Below, piece after piece: positions 9,380 through 18,412 of a DNA stretch of 64,000 nucleotides. A model generated the notes under the pieces. It was not told the origin of the DNA and searched no databases. It saw only the letters and a program-made list of their open reading frames with translations. A program made the translations under genes and the position numbers. The stretch spans positions 1,849,732-1,913,731 of the forward strand of contig NC_016894.1 of assembly GCF_000247605.1 (NCBI RefSeq), given 5' to 3'. Each line of letters starts with the position of its first letter. Within the stretch, counting starts at the first letter, position 1. This stretch comes from Acetobacterium woodii DSM 1030. GTDB lineage: Bacteria; Bacillota; Clostridia; Eubacteriales; Eubacteriaceae.

Positions 9380-10570
9380 ATGGCAATTAAAGTTATCGAA
9401 GAAAAATGTATCGGATGTTCAAAATGTCAGAAAAGCTGTCCTTTTGATGCCATCACGATTGAAAATAAAATAGCGGTTATTGGTGACGCATGTACAAACT
9501 GTGGAACCTGTATTGATGTTTGTCCGACGGAAGCCATTCTTCAGGAAGGCACCGAAAAAATTGTTCGCGACTTGAGCATGTACAAAGGTGTTTGGGTTTT
9601 TGCAGAACAGCGTGAAGGAAAAATTATGCCGGTTGTTTTCGAACTGCTGGGTGAAGGTAAAAAGTTGGCCAATGAAATTGGCACGGAGCTATGTGCGATT
9701 CTTTGCGGTAGTAATGTCGCTGAACTTACCGATGAGTTGTTTGCCTATGGTGCCGATAAAGTGTATCTTGCGGATGCACCCGAACTTGAAAAATACACGA
9801 CCGATGGTTATTCCAAAATCATCAACGAAGCCATTGGTTTATACAAACCGGAAATTGTTTTATATGGTGCAACTCATATTGGTCGCGACCTGGCGCCTTG
9901 CCTGGCCGTTAAAGTCAACACCGGTTTAACAGCAGACTGTACCAAACTGGAAATTGACCCTGACGATAAAAAAATTAGACAAACGCGACCGGCCTTTGGC
10001 GGAAATCTGATGGCAACAATTGTTTGCCCGGGAAGCCGTCCGCAGATGTCAACAGTCAGACCTGGGGTTATGGATAAAGCAGCCTATGATCCATCTCAAA
10101 AAGGTGAAGTCATTAAACTGGACGCTACCTTTAATGAAGGTGATATCCGAACTAAAGTTTTAGAAATTGTTAAAACAACAACGGATAATATTTCAATTTC
10201 TGATGCTGATTTCATCGTATCCGGCGGAATGGGACTTGGAAAACCGGAAGGTTTTGAGCTGCTTAAGCAACTTGCTGATAAACTGGGTGGAACCGTAGCT
10301 ACATCAAGAGCCTGCGTGGATGCCGGATGGGCGGACCATGCCCAACAAGTAGGTCAAACCGGGACAACGGTTAAACCGCAGATTTATTTTGCTTGTGGAA
10401 TTTCGGGAGCAATTCAGCATATTGCCGGGATGCAAGATTCAGACATCATCATTGCGATTAACAAAAATGAAAACGCCCCTATTTTTGAAGTGGCCGATTA
10501 TGGTATTGTTGGAGACCTTTATAAAGTAATTCCAGCTATTATTGAGGAATTAGATAAAATTGGCAAATAA
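9380..10570 (+). CDS. carE: CarE: electron-transfer flavoprotein alpha subunit with N-terminal ferredoxin domain
   Basis: A 396-residue EtfA with an N-terminal extension of about 65 residues holding two [4Fe-4S] motifs ([12 protein letters not shown] and [12 protein letters not shown]). The EtfA body follows, with the FAD-binding C-terminal region ([44 protein letters not shown]). This extra ferredoxin domain is the hallmark of CarE and related acetogen Etfs, and is thought to form part of the path to soluble ferredoxin during bifurcation. It is the last gene of the operon, followed by a strong terminator. Reduced ferredoxin would feed the Rnf complex, which is not in this window. Confidence 0.94.
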
Positions 10571-10595
10571 GTAGCTCTAAATTATTTTCTCAAAA

Positions 10596-10632
10596 CAGCC
10601 GGTTACAGGTAGTTTATAACCGGCTGCTTTTT
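10596..10632 (+). terminator. Terminator of the car operon
   Basis: A 10-bp perfect stem, CAGCCGGTTA with TAACCGGCTG, followed by C and a run of five T. Confidence 0.9.
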
Positions 10633-10646
10633 ATGTGCTATAGTAG

Positions 10647-11045
10647 ATCATCAATGTTGCAGAAGGTCAAACCACTGAAAAATTAATGGGCGGCGGGATT
10701 AATACACTTGGTAATCTGACGATTGACCGTGGAACCTATAATATTACCGCTGTTGGCGGTGAAAGTACAGATTCCAGCTCAGCCGTAGGGATTTTAACAG
10801 GTTATAATGATGGGGATAATATTGTTGCAGGAGATCTTACTATCAATCGTGATGCTACCAGTCTATATCTCGAACCTTTTGTTGCTAAAACGTTCGAAAA
10901 AACGCATCAAAGTTCGGCCAATCCCAAAACTGGAGCAGATACTAGAACCTCAGATGTAGCTGTGGCGGGAGTGACTTTGTTATTGTTGATTGGAAATGTT
11001 TATGTATTGAGTTTACGAGAAGATAAGGCTTCCTTACAAAGATGA
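10647..11045 (+). pseudogene. Remnant of a sortase-anchored surface protein (C-terminal end only)
   Basis: Coding-like sequence is open from just after an in-frame TAG at 10644 to the stop at 11045, about 132 codons. The first ATG (10686) has no Shine-Dalgarno site. The first part (GGGINTLGNLTIDRGTYNIT) looks like a beta-helix or adhesin repeat. The end has NPKTG, a hydrophobic segment of about 18 residues (DVAVAGVTLLLLIGNVYVL) and a charged tail, which together form a cell-wall sorting signal with an unusual first residue. No signal peptide or promoter is visible, and the sequence starts right behind the car terminator. I read it as the stump of a larger deleted gene; a short expressed protein is less likely. 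Confidence 0.6.
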
Positions 11046-11253
11046 GGTATTGAATTAATAGCCATTGACATCGGAAAATGGTATTTTTAGCGCAGCTCTG
11101 TTAAACATTTTCGAAACCATCTAAAATATGACGCCTGTTAAGCGAACTTGCCGAAGTAGTTTGGTAAGCTCGCTTTTTGTTTGCAAATTTGTTGTTTGTA
11201 AAATAATGGCGTTATTTTTTGCTAAAAATTTTGATAGTGATCAATTAAACATA

Positions 11254-11913
11254 TCAATTGATAATAAAATATGGCTTGAATTCAAAATTGAGAGCAGCGA
11301 TGATCGATTTGCTGGCATTGATAATTTCAGCAATTCGATTTTCATCAATTCGCATAAATCGAAAAAGTAGCTCAATGGTATAGTCAAGACATTCTTCCAT
11401 AGAGCAGTTGAGTTCCTGATTTAAAAACCCCAAACGAATTGCCATTGAAGCGGCAAAGAATCCTCGTGCTAACAAACTGATTTCGTCGTTATCATGGTTG
11501 ATGTTCAATCCGTATTGGCGGTCATGTATTTTGAAAAAGCTTTTGTAATTGGAAAAATAGATGTCTTCAAAATTTCCATTAGCACTTTCCTGAACAAAAG
11601 ACTTCACTTTGGAATCGGTATAAGTCAGGGTATCCTGTAAGCGGATTTCTATGGCGGTGCTTAGTTGGAGATCATATTTTTGATGATTGAAATAGTCCTG
11701 ATATAATCTTAAGGCAATGTTGTTTTTATTACTTAAGGTATAACGCTCGGACACTTCTTGCGCGAGATGAGACTTTGATTTAAAATAATATGAAATCAGT
11801 GGTTTAGTAATGTTTAAATGGTCGGCGATTTGATAAAAATAAGTATTGTCATAACCCTGTTCATAAAATAACTGGGTTGCAACGATTAAGATGTTTTCAC
11901 GTTGATTAGCCAT
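11254..11913 (-). CDS. TetR family regulator, divergent from an MFS transporter
   Basis: 219 residues. The N-terminal TetR DNA-binding domain (ATQLFYEQGYDNTYFYQIAD, NITKPLISYYFKSKSHLAQE) covers about residues 5-55, with a long helical sensor domain after it. It is a clear paralogue of the regulator at 13431-14090: both share the start context, the NITKPLISY recognition helix and the C-terminal EFKPYF ending. It is divergent from the MFS gene at 12107. Two AACATGTT palindromes in the common promoter region are likely operators. The ligand is unknown. Confidence 0.85.
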   Translation of the reverse strand: MANQRENILIVATQLFYEQGYDNTYFYQIADHLNITKPLISYYFKSKSHLAQEVSERYTLSNKNNIALRLYQDYFNHQKYDLQLSTAIEIRLQDTLTYTDSKVKSFVQESANGNFEDIYFSNYKSFFKIHDRQYGLNINHDNDEISLLARGFFAASMAIRLGFLNQELNCSMEECLDYTIELLFRFMRIDENRIAEIINASKSIIAALNFEFKPYFIIN

Positions 11914-11970
11914 CAGATATTCTCCTGAGAATTGAAATTTAATTAATTATATCAGATTAAGTGAAAATTG

Positions 11971-12040
11971 AACATGTTAAATTTTGATTGACAGAAAATT
12001 ATAGACATAATATAATAAAATATGTCTAATTTAACATGTT
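11971..12040 (+). promoter_or_regulatory. MFS promoter with two TetR-type operators
   Basis: TTGACA (11988-11993), 17-bp spacer, TATAAT (12011-12016). Identical palindromes AACATGTT lie at 11971-11978, 9 nt upstream of the -35, and at 12033-12040, downstream of the -10. Both are extended by TTAAA-like flanks. This is a typical layout for repression by the divergent TetR protein. Confidence 0.7.
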
Positions 12041-12106
12041 AAAATTTGGATTGATCTAAATCATTGGCAAAGTTAAAAAAAGAGAAATATGTGAGGAGAA
12101 CGAATT

Positions 12107-13282
12107 TTGGAAAAAAAGAAAATCAAAGTTGCAATATTGTCAATGGCATCGCTATTGATGATATCAATGACAGCTTCAGCTATTTTGGCTGATATTCAAC
12201 GCTATTTTGACGGGGTCAATCCATCACTTATTCAAATGGTATTGACTTTACCGGCTTTAGTGGGATTGGTATTTGCGTTTGCATCCGGTCCTCTTTCATT
12301 ACGATTGCCGAAAAAAAGCTTGGTTATTTTTGCATTAACCAGTGGTCTTATTGGGGGAATAATTGCTTTAGTATTTGGTTCGGCAAACATTTACATCTTG
12401 TTGTTTTGCAGTATGCTGATTGGAATTGCGCAGGGAATTAACTCAACGATGTCGATGGCTTTGATTGCAGATTATTTTGTGGGTGCGGAAAGTAGTGCTT
12501 TAATGGGTTTACAATCGGCATTTGTCAATGGCGGAAGTATGGTACTGCTCTTTACTTCGGGGATGTTAGCTGGTATTCAATGGCAATGGTCTTATCTTGT
12601 TTATTTTATTTTTATTCCCGTAATTGTGATTGTTATGAAAAATTTACCTAAAGATAATCCCGTGGCAGAGGTTTCGGAAAAACACTTGGAAGTAGGTGCA
12701 AAACTTAATAGTCGCGTTTATCTAACGGCTTTGGTGATGTTTTTATTCGGGATTTTCCTGTTCGTTTTTCAAACAAATGTTGCTTTATATGTCGCCAGTC
12801 GCGGATTTGGGGATGCATCAATTAGTGGTATTATTAATACGGTAATGTCTGGTGCCGGTATGCTTACGGGGATCTTTTTTGGCCAGATTCAACGTATTTT
12901 AAAAAAGATGATTATTCCTGTGGCTTTGATTGTTGCTGGGATGGGAATGTTAATAATTTTTACGGTTGGAAATCTACCGTCCTTATTTGTGGCTGCAATT
13001 TGCTGTGGATTTGGTTTGGCTTCGGTTACTCCGGCCGGGACGTTTTTAGCTGCAAATTCGGTTAATCCTTCGATTAGCTCTTTAGCGATTGCAATTGTAA
13101 CGGCGGCCACAAACTTGGGAATTTTTGTGTCGCCAATTCTTTCAAATGCAGTGGCTAATGCTAATGGGGGAGATATTGCAATCAAATTTATGATGGGATC
13201 ACTAGGTCTGTTTGGAGCTGGTGTTCTGGCTTGGATTGGCAATATGCTTCTAGACAAAAAAAACCAAATCAGTCATAGTTAA
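12107..13282 (+). CDS. Major facilitator superfamily transporter
   Basis: 391 residues with about 12 hydrophobic segments, cytoplasmic N-terminus (MEKKKIKVAI) and a shortened charged central loop. The start is TTG with a GAGGAG site 8 nt upstream. This fits an MFS drug-or-metabolite carrier; the substrate cannot be read from the sequence. The divergent TetR gene suggests induction by its substrate. It is related in family and setting to the MFS gene at 16249. A strong terminator follows. Confidence 0.85.
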   Translation: MEKKKIKVAILSMASLLMISMTASAILADIQRYFDGVNPSLIQMVLTLPALVGLVFAFASGPLSLRLPKKSLVIFALTSGLIGGIIALVFGSANIYILLFCSMLIGIAQGINSTMSMALIADYFVGAESSALMGLQSAFVNGGSMVLLFTSGMLAGIQWQWSYLVYFIFIPVIVIVMKNLPKDNPVAEVSEKHLEVGAKLNSRVYLTALVMFLFGIFLFVFQTNVALYVASRGFGDASISGIINTVMSGAGMLTGIFFGQIQRILKKMIIPVALIVAGMGMLIIFTVGNLPSLFVAAICCGFGLASVTPAGTFLAANSVNPSISSLAIAIVTAATNLGIFVSPILSNAVANANGGDIAIKFMMGSLGLFGAGVLAWIGNMLLDKKNQISHS

Positions 13283-13320
13283 ACGTGCTGTGTATATCGG
13301 TGATGTTGCTAGGTAAAAAG

Positions 13321-13360
13321 ACCTCCGCGATTAAGATAATTTAATCGCGGAGGTCTTTTT
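13321..13360. terminator. Bidirectional terminator
   Basis: ACCTCCGCGATTAA pairs perfectly with its complement across a 6-nt loop, with T5 after it and A4 before it. It separates the convergent MFS gene (+) and TetR gene (-). Confidence 0.9.
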
Positions 13361-13430
13361 GATTTTATATTTAACCGATAAACTTTGAGCAGTTTAGAAA
13401 AACGTTTGTTTAATTCAATGTTAGACGTTT

Positions 13431-14090
13431 TTACTCAATTTGAAAATAAGGCTTAAATTCAAATTGAACTTGTTCTAAAACAAGTTTGCTTTCGGCAAGA
13501 ATGGCATCAATGCGATTTTCGTCAATATGCATGAGGACAAAATTGAGGCGAGTAATATAATCCAGGCAATCATCCACTGAGCAGCTAAAGCTACCTTGAT
13601 CGTAAGCCCAGAGAATTGAGAAACTAGAAGCCCAGGCAGCGGTGGTAATCATCGCTATTTCATCTGAATTTTGATGGAGATCCAAATGATAATGACGATC
13701 ATGCATTTTATAAAGACGGAAACTTTCAACGCTGAATAAATCCTCATATTTGTCATTGGCCAACTCTTTAAGAAAACGCATGGCTTTAGCGTCAGTTAGA
13801 AATAAACGGTTATACAGGTGAATTTCTACCGCAGTGCTGACCTGCAGATCAAATTTTTTGTTTTTAAAATAGTTATGATAAAGCTTTAATGCAATTTTAT
13901 TTTTAAAATCAAAAAGGAAAGTATCATTCACAGCTCGAGCTAAACTGGATTTAGATTTATAATGATAAGAAATAAGGGGCTTGGTAATGTTACAAATTTT
14001 GGCAATTTGATCCAGATAGGTTAGTTTGTAACCTTGTTCATAAAATAATTGCGTTGCTGTTTGAAGGATGTTTTCTTTTTGATTTTTCAT
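13431..14090 (-). CDS. TetR family regulator of the downstream corrinoid/methyltransferase operon (inferred)
   Basis: 219 residues from the ATG at 14090; an in-frame ATG at 14105 would add five residues (MKEIA). I prefer 14090 because the protein then lines up end to end with the paralogue at 11254-11913 (MKNQKENIL against MANQRENIL). Helix-turn-helix NITKPLISYHYKSKSSLA; C-terminal VQFEFKPYF. It is divergent from the methyltransferase operon at 14416, and palindromes related to AACCGGTT lie in the shared region. The ligand is probably a substrate of that operon, but this is unproven. Confidence 0.85.
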   Translation of the reverse strand: MKNQKENILQTATQLFYEQGYKLTYLDQIAKICNITKPLISYHYKSKSSLARAVNDTFLFDFKNKIALKLYHNYFKNKKFDLQVSTAVEIHLYNRLFLTDAKAMRFLKELANDKYEDLFSVESFRLYKMHDRHYHLDLHQNSDEIAMITTAAWASSFSILWAYDQGSFSCSVDDCLDYITRLNFVLMHIDENRIDAILAESKLVLEQVQFEFKPYFQIE

Positions 14091-14181
14091 AGCGATCTCT
14101 TTCATGCTGAATTCTATTGTTTTTTATCTTACCCTTTTTTATCGATAGATGCAAGTCTATTTTGTTGCGTAATTTAAATTA

Positions 14182-14263
14182 AATCGGTTTAAAAATGATT
14201 GACAATTCGTAAAAAAACGATTACAATACAAATACTGAACCGGTTAAATAATATTAACCGAAA
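14182..14263 (+). promoter_or_regulatory. Promoter-operator region of the corrinoid/methyltransferase operon
   Basis: TTGACA (14199-14204), 17-bp spacer, TACAAT (14222-14227). Three related motifs flank it: AATCGGTT (14182-14189), 9 nt upstream of the -35; AACCGGTT (14238-14245), starting 11 nt after the -10; and a half-like AACCGAAA (14256-14263). The same promoter and the AACCGGTT site at identical spacing recur at 29389-29435. The long leader to 14416 (about 180 nt) holds no other clear signal. Confidence 0.7.
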
Positions 14264-14415
14264 AGATTATTTTAATAAACTAATCAAAAAAATCAATACA
14301 ATGCTTATTTAATAGGAGAGATAGCATTTATAAAAATAAGTCTTGGATATTTTTGAAATTATTAAACTAATCTTGTTTCGTAAAAAAAACAAAATTCATT
14401 TAACAGGAGGAAAAA

Positions 14416-15048
14416 ATGTCAAAAATCGAAGAAGTCAAAGCTAAGGTTGAAGCGGGAAAATCAAAATTGGTACCGGGGCTCGTTCAGGAAGCATTGGATT
14501 CAGGGGCTACACCTGCTGAGATTCTACAGGCCATGGTAGATTCAATGAGTGTAGTTGGTGAAAAATTCTCTTCAGGAGAAATCTTTGTGCCAGAAATGTT
14601 GATCGCTGCTAAAGCGATGTCAAAAGGCGTTGATGTATTAAAACCTTTAATGGTTGGTGACGGTTCGACCTCGCTGGGTACTTGTGTAATCGGAACGGTT
14701 GCCGGAGATTTACATGATATTGGAAAAAATCTGGTGGCAATGATGATTGAAAGTGCTGGATTTGATATGGTAGATCTAGGTGTAGACGTTCCGGCAGATG
14801 GTTTTGTTCAAGCGATTAAAAATAATACTAATGTAAAATTAGTGGCCTGTTCCGGATTGTTAACAACAACAATGCCGTCATTAAAAGAAGCTGTGCAAAC
14901 GATTAAAGCAGCATGTCCGGAAGTAAAAGTGATTGTAGGCGGAGCACCAGTAACGCCTGAATATGCAGCTGAAATAGGGGCAGATGGATATGCGCCGGAT
15001 GCCGGTAGTGCGGCGGTAAAAGCAAAAGAACTGGCGTCTGCCAAATAA
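14416..15048 (+). CDS. Corrinoid (cobalamin-binding) protein of a methyltransferase system
   Basis: 210 residues. The N-terminal helical cap (about 1-85) is followed by a Rossmann-like B12 domain with the base-off ligand motif DLHDIGKN (98-105, His100 as cobalt ligand) and the SGLLTTTMP and GGAPVT segments. Members of this family (MtaC, MtvC, MttC) carry the methyl group between a substrate-specific methyltransferase I and a methyl-THF methyltransferase II. AGGAGG site 6 nt before ATG. It is co-transcribed with a UroD-fold methyltransferase 32 nt downstream, the usual partner arrangement. The substrate is likely a methoxylated aromatic or another methyl donor, but cannot be fixed from sequence. 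Confidence 0.92.
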   Translation: MSKIEEVKAKVEAGKSKLVPGLVQEALDSGATPAEILQAMVDSMSVVGEKFSSGEIFVPEMLIAAKAMSKGVDVLKPLMVGDGSTSLGTCVIGTVAGDLHDIGKNLVAMMIESAGFDMVDLGVDVPADGFVQAIKNNTNVKLVACSGLLTTTMPSLKEAVQTIKAACPEVKVIVGGAPVTPEYAAEIGADGYAPDAGSAAVKAKELASAK

Positions 15049-15080
15049 ATGAATGCGCAACACCATTAGGAGGGATAAAG

Positions 15081-16058
15081 ATGTTAACAAAAAAACAGAA
15101 CTTATTAGAAACCATTAATGGGGGAAATCCTGATCGCTTTGTTAATCAATATGAATTTTTGAATATTATTATGGAAACTCCTACCGGGATAGAGTTTCGA
15201 TATGGGGAAACTTGGGTCGATCATTGGGGTATCACATGGCAGTGGCCTGAAGGTCAGTTGGGAATGTTCCCGGTTCATCATGATGGTAAAGCGGTTATAC
15301 AAGATATCACAAAATGGAAAGATGTTTTGAAAAAACCTGAAATTTTGACATCGGATGAAGCATGGGCAGCAGCGGTAGCTCACGCTAACGCGGTTGATCG
15401 CAATGAAGAATATGTCGCCGGTTTTTTTGCTCCCGGAATATTTGAAATGACGCATCACCTCATGGGTATGGAAAATGCGTTGATGGCTCTTTATGAAGAA
15501 CCGGAAGCGATGCAGGAATTGATTGATTTTTTAGTCAGTTATGAACTGGATTTTGCTCAGGTAATGGTTGATAAAATCCACCCGGATTGTATTTTTCACC
15601 ACGATGATTGGGGGAGCCAGATTTCTTCTTTTGTTTCGCCAGACATGTTTGAAGAATTTTTCTTGCCTGCTTACAAAAAGATCTATGGTTTTTACAAAGC
15701 TAATGGGATTGAATTGGTGGTCCATCATAGTGATAGTTATGCCGCTAACCTGGTACCGTTCATGATCGAAATGGGTATTGATATTTGGCAAGGCGTCATG
15801 AATACCAATAATATTCCTGAATTGATCAAAACATATGGTGAAAAAATTTCATTTATGGGAGGCATCCATAGTGGCTTAGTGGATTTCCCGGCTTGGACGC
15901 CAGAAATTGTAGCAGAAAACGTTGAAAAAGCCTGTCGCGAAAATGGTAAGTTATATTTTATTCCTTGCCAGACCTCTGGTTTACCGATGGATAACTTTGA
16001 AGGAGTTTACGAAACAATCAATAAAGAAATCGATCGGATGAGCAAAGAACTTTTCTAA
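15081..16058 (+). CDS. UroD-fold methyltransferase I (substrate:corrinoid methyltransferase)
   Basis: 325 residues of the uroporphyrinogen-decarboxylase/MtaA-MtvB superfamily, a TIM barrel. Seen: FHHDDWGSQISSFVSP in the middle, VVHHSDSYAANLVPFMIE where zinc-type members have H-x-C, and FIPCQTSG near the end. Together with the corrinoid protein upstream it should demethylate a methylated or methoxylated substrate. True uroporphyrinogen decarboxylases keep different N-terminal arginines, and no haem genes are nearby. GGAGG site before the ATG. No methyl-THF methyltransferase is encoded here, so the module depends on one elsewhere, possibly a gene like that at the left edge. Confidence 0.85.
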   Translation: MLTKKQNLLETINGGNPDRFVNQYEFLNIIMETPTGIEFRYGETWVDHWGITWQWPEGQLGMFPVHHDGKAVIQDITKWKDVLKKPEILTSDEAWAAAVAHANAVDRNEEYVAGFFAPGIFEMTHHLMGMENALMALYEEPEAMQELIDFLVSYELDFAQVMVDKIHPDCIFHHDDWGSQISSFVSPDMFEEFFLPAYKKIYGFYKANGIELVVHHSDSYAANLVPFMIEMGIDIWQGVMNTNNIPELIKTYGEKISFMGGIHSGLVDFPAWTPEIVAENVEKACRENGKLYFIPCQTSGLPMDNFEGVYETINKEIDRMSKELF

Positions 16059-16248
16059 ACGGGGTTATAACTATTTAGAGGGTTGATAGTTTCTGGATGG
16101 TAACTAAAAATAACGCGATTCGGTTCGAATAATAAAAATTTATAAGAAGGATTTAATACAGAAATTTTGATCTGTCAATCAAAAGTCAGAAATCAAGGTT
16201 ACAATGGTTTCACTAATATCAAACATTTAACCAATATGGAGGATAAAA

Positions 16249-17415
16249 ATGAATCAAACAGTAAAACCTATCTCAGCGTTTACAATATTAGCGTTGGCGT
16301 TTTTTGGAATGGGCGTTGGGACCATCACCCCAGCCCTTAATGCAATATTTGTTCAATTTAGTGATTTGCCGATAACGACTCTTTTACTTGTCTCTACCTT
16401 ACCTTCGTTAGCTGTTATTCCAGCTTCAATTATAGCAGGTAGCGTTGCTGGGAGTAAAGTTAAATACCGAACGTTGGCAATATTAGGGATGGCGCTTTTT
16501 GTTTTAGGCGGTGTTGCTCCTTATTTTGCAAATGACTTTACCGTTATTTTACTTGAACGGGCGATTTTTGGGATTGGCCTTGGGATTATATCACCACTAG
16601 CTAATTCATTGGTTATGGGGGTTTACGAAGGCGACAAAGTCGCAACCATGACTGGAATCGTTACCCTTTCAATGAATATTGGGGGAATGGTCCTTCAATT
16701 TATGGGTGGTTTTTTAGCAGGAGTTGGCTGGAATTACGCTTTTCTTCCACATGGATTAGGTATTATTTCGTTAATCTTAGTTATCTTTTTCTTGCCGGAA
16801 CCTCATCAAGCTCCTGTTTCAACTGAAACTCAAGTTTTACCCAAAGAAAAATTGCCTTTAAAAGTCTGGATTACCGTGTTGGTTTATGGGATTTTCACAT
16901 TGTGTATTTATCCAATGCTCGTCAATATGTCAACCCTTATCGTTGAACGTGGCTTAGGGACGACTGCCACAGCTGGAGTTGTTTTGTCATTTTTAACAAT
17001 TGGCGGGATGGTTGCTGGTTCTGTTTTTGGAAAAGTATTTAAGATTTCAGGGCGATTTATTCTGGCCTTTGGCTTTGCGGTTGGAGTTATTGGTCTGGGA
17101 ATTGTAGTGATCGCTCAAAACATTGTTTTATTAACCGTTGGAGCATTTCTTGTCGGTGTAGCCATGTCGACCTTGATTCCAGCCAGTATGATGATTATTT
17201 CGATGTCAACTAAGCCGACTCAAATGGCATTTTCGGTGTCTTTGTTTATGGCTGGAATGAATTTGTTTGGATTCTTGTCCACTTATTGGATTGGCGCGAT
17301 TGCAGCCATCACCGGTGACGCTGTCACCACTCCGATAGCTGTCGGTGCCGTCGTTTCCGGAATCTTTTGTATTTTATATCTGGTTGTTAATCCGCTTAAG
17401 CCAAAAGCTGAATAA
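16249..17415 (+). CDS. Major facilitator superfamily transporter, probably for the methyltransferase substrate
   Basis: 388 residues, about 12 transmembrane segments, with the MFS-type loop GSKVKYRTLA after TM2. It follows the corrinoid/UroD pair by 190 nt with no terminator between, so it is probably in the same transcript; GGAGG site before the ATG. The position suggests uptake of the methyl donor or export of the demethylated product. The specificity cannot be read from the sequence. Confidence 0.85.
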   Translation: MNQTVKPISAFTILALAFFGMGVGTITPALNAIFVQFSDLPITTLLLVSTLPSLAVIPASIIAGSVAGSKVKYRTLAILGMALFVLGGVAPYFANDFTVILLERAIFGIGLGIISPLANSLVMGVYEGDKVATMTGIVTLSMNIGGMVLQFMGGFLAGVGWNYAFLPHGLGIISLILVIFFLPEPHQAPVSTETQVLPKEKLPLKVWITVLVYGIFTLCIYPMLVNMSTLIVERGLGTTATAGVVLSFLTIGGMVAGSVFGKVFKISGRFILAFGFAVGVIGLGIVVIAQNIVLLTVGAFLVGVAMSTLIPASMMIISMSTKPTQMAFSVSLFMAGMNLFGFLSTYWIGAIAAITGDAVTTPIAVGAVVSGIFCILYLVVNPLKPKAE

Positions 17416-17452
17416 GAGCTGTGTGCTTGATGGATGGTAACACATCTTTAAA

Positions 17453-17482
17453 CCCCCCATTTCGTTAGAAATGGGGGGCTTT
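17453..17482 (+). terminator. Terminator of the methyltransferase-MFS operon
   Basis: CCCCCCATTTC pairs perfectly with GAAATGGGGGG across a 4-nt loop, followed by C and four T. Confidence 0.92.
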
Positions 17483-17552
17483 TGGCATCTAAGAAGTGGT
17501 AAAATAGACTAGTGGAAATTATTATGTTGCTTTAAATGTCGGATAATAAGCT

Positions 17553-18290
17553 TTATTTTGATGTGTATATGGCAATAGCATCGCTCATAAACTGAGCCAG
17601 TCCGGGGGCGTGTTCATCAATATTGGTTTTAAAACGCTCATCACAGGAGTACATAAGGCCTAGTCCTGCCAGAATTTCTTTGGTACATTCGTAGTAGTAC
17701 TTAGTGATGTGCCCCTGCCACTGGGCAACCAAATCCTGGACGGTTAAGTCGGCGGCATTTTTATTCATATTATTGACAAAACCGGCATAAATAGCTTCAG
17801 CTTCGTTGTGGATGGCCTCCCAAACTTCGGGACTATAGTGATTTGTTTTTTGCTCGCTTTGATGATAAGCATCGGAATTTCCCCATCGTTCTGAGACTTC
17901 GGATTTGTACTTCATTTTGTTTTCTTCAATTTCTTTCATATCAAATGGCTTAAAGTTCATGGTCATTTCTCCTTGTATTTTATTTTCCAACAGCGCAATG
18001 AGTTTGTCAAGACGGCTTCGTTTGAGCATCAGCAGATGGCGCTGTTTTTTAAACGAATTTATTTCGTCATAGTTGGGATCGGCTAAAATACGTTTGATTT
18101 CCTGGATCGAAAAATCCAGTTCTCGTAAAAATAATATCGTGTGAAGTAATTTAAGATTTTCTTCATTATAATAGCGATATTTGTTTTCAGAGATTTCACT
18201 GGGAATTAGAATTCCTTCACGGTGATAATAGTGAAGGGTGCGCACACTGATTCCAGTGAGAGTAGCAACTTCTTTAACCGTCATTTTCAT
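17553..18290 (-). CDS. MerR family regulator with TipAS ligand domain
   Basis: 245 residues. The MerR helix-turn-helix is at about 1-75 (MTVKEVATLTGISVRTLHYY, NKYRYYNEEN, LDFSIQEIKRIL), then a coiled dimerisation helix. The C-terminal TipAS-like domain covers about 125-240 (YAGFVNNMNKNAADLTVQ, CDERFKTNIDEHAPGLAQFM). TipAL-type proteins bind peptide antibiotics and activate their own promoter. A promoter with the MerR-type 19-bp spacer lies just upstream, so autoregulation is likely. Confidence 0.9.
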   Translation of the reverse strand: MKMTVKEVATLTGISVRTLHYYHREGILIPSEISENKYRYYNEENLKLLHTILFLRELDFSIQEIKRILADPNYDEINSFKKQRHLLMLKRSRLDKLIALLENKIQGEMTMNFKPFDMKEIEENKMKYKSEVSERWGNSDAYHQSEQKTNHYSPEVWEAIHNEAEAIYAGFVNNMNKNAADLTVQDLVAQWQGHITKYYYECTKEILAGLGLMYSCDERFKTNIDEHAPGLAQFMSDAIAIYTSK

Positions 18291-18354
18291 CAGGGACCTC
18301 CTTGCTGTTGGGATCGGATCAGATCGAATTGTCGTTTAATCTGACCATGATTTA

Positions 18355-18385
18355 AGGATAAGCTATGACCTTAGGTGAGAGTCAA
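18355..18385 (-). promoter_or_regulatory. MerR-type promoter with 19-bp spacer
   Basis: On the minus strand TTGACT (18385-18380), a 19-bp spacer centred on ACCTTAGGT, and TATCCT (18360-18355). The over-long spacer with an internal dyad is the standard MerR target. Confidence 0.65.
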
Positions 18386-18412
18386 GAGAAATATTTAAAA
18401 TGTTTTTTTATT

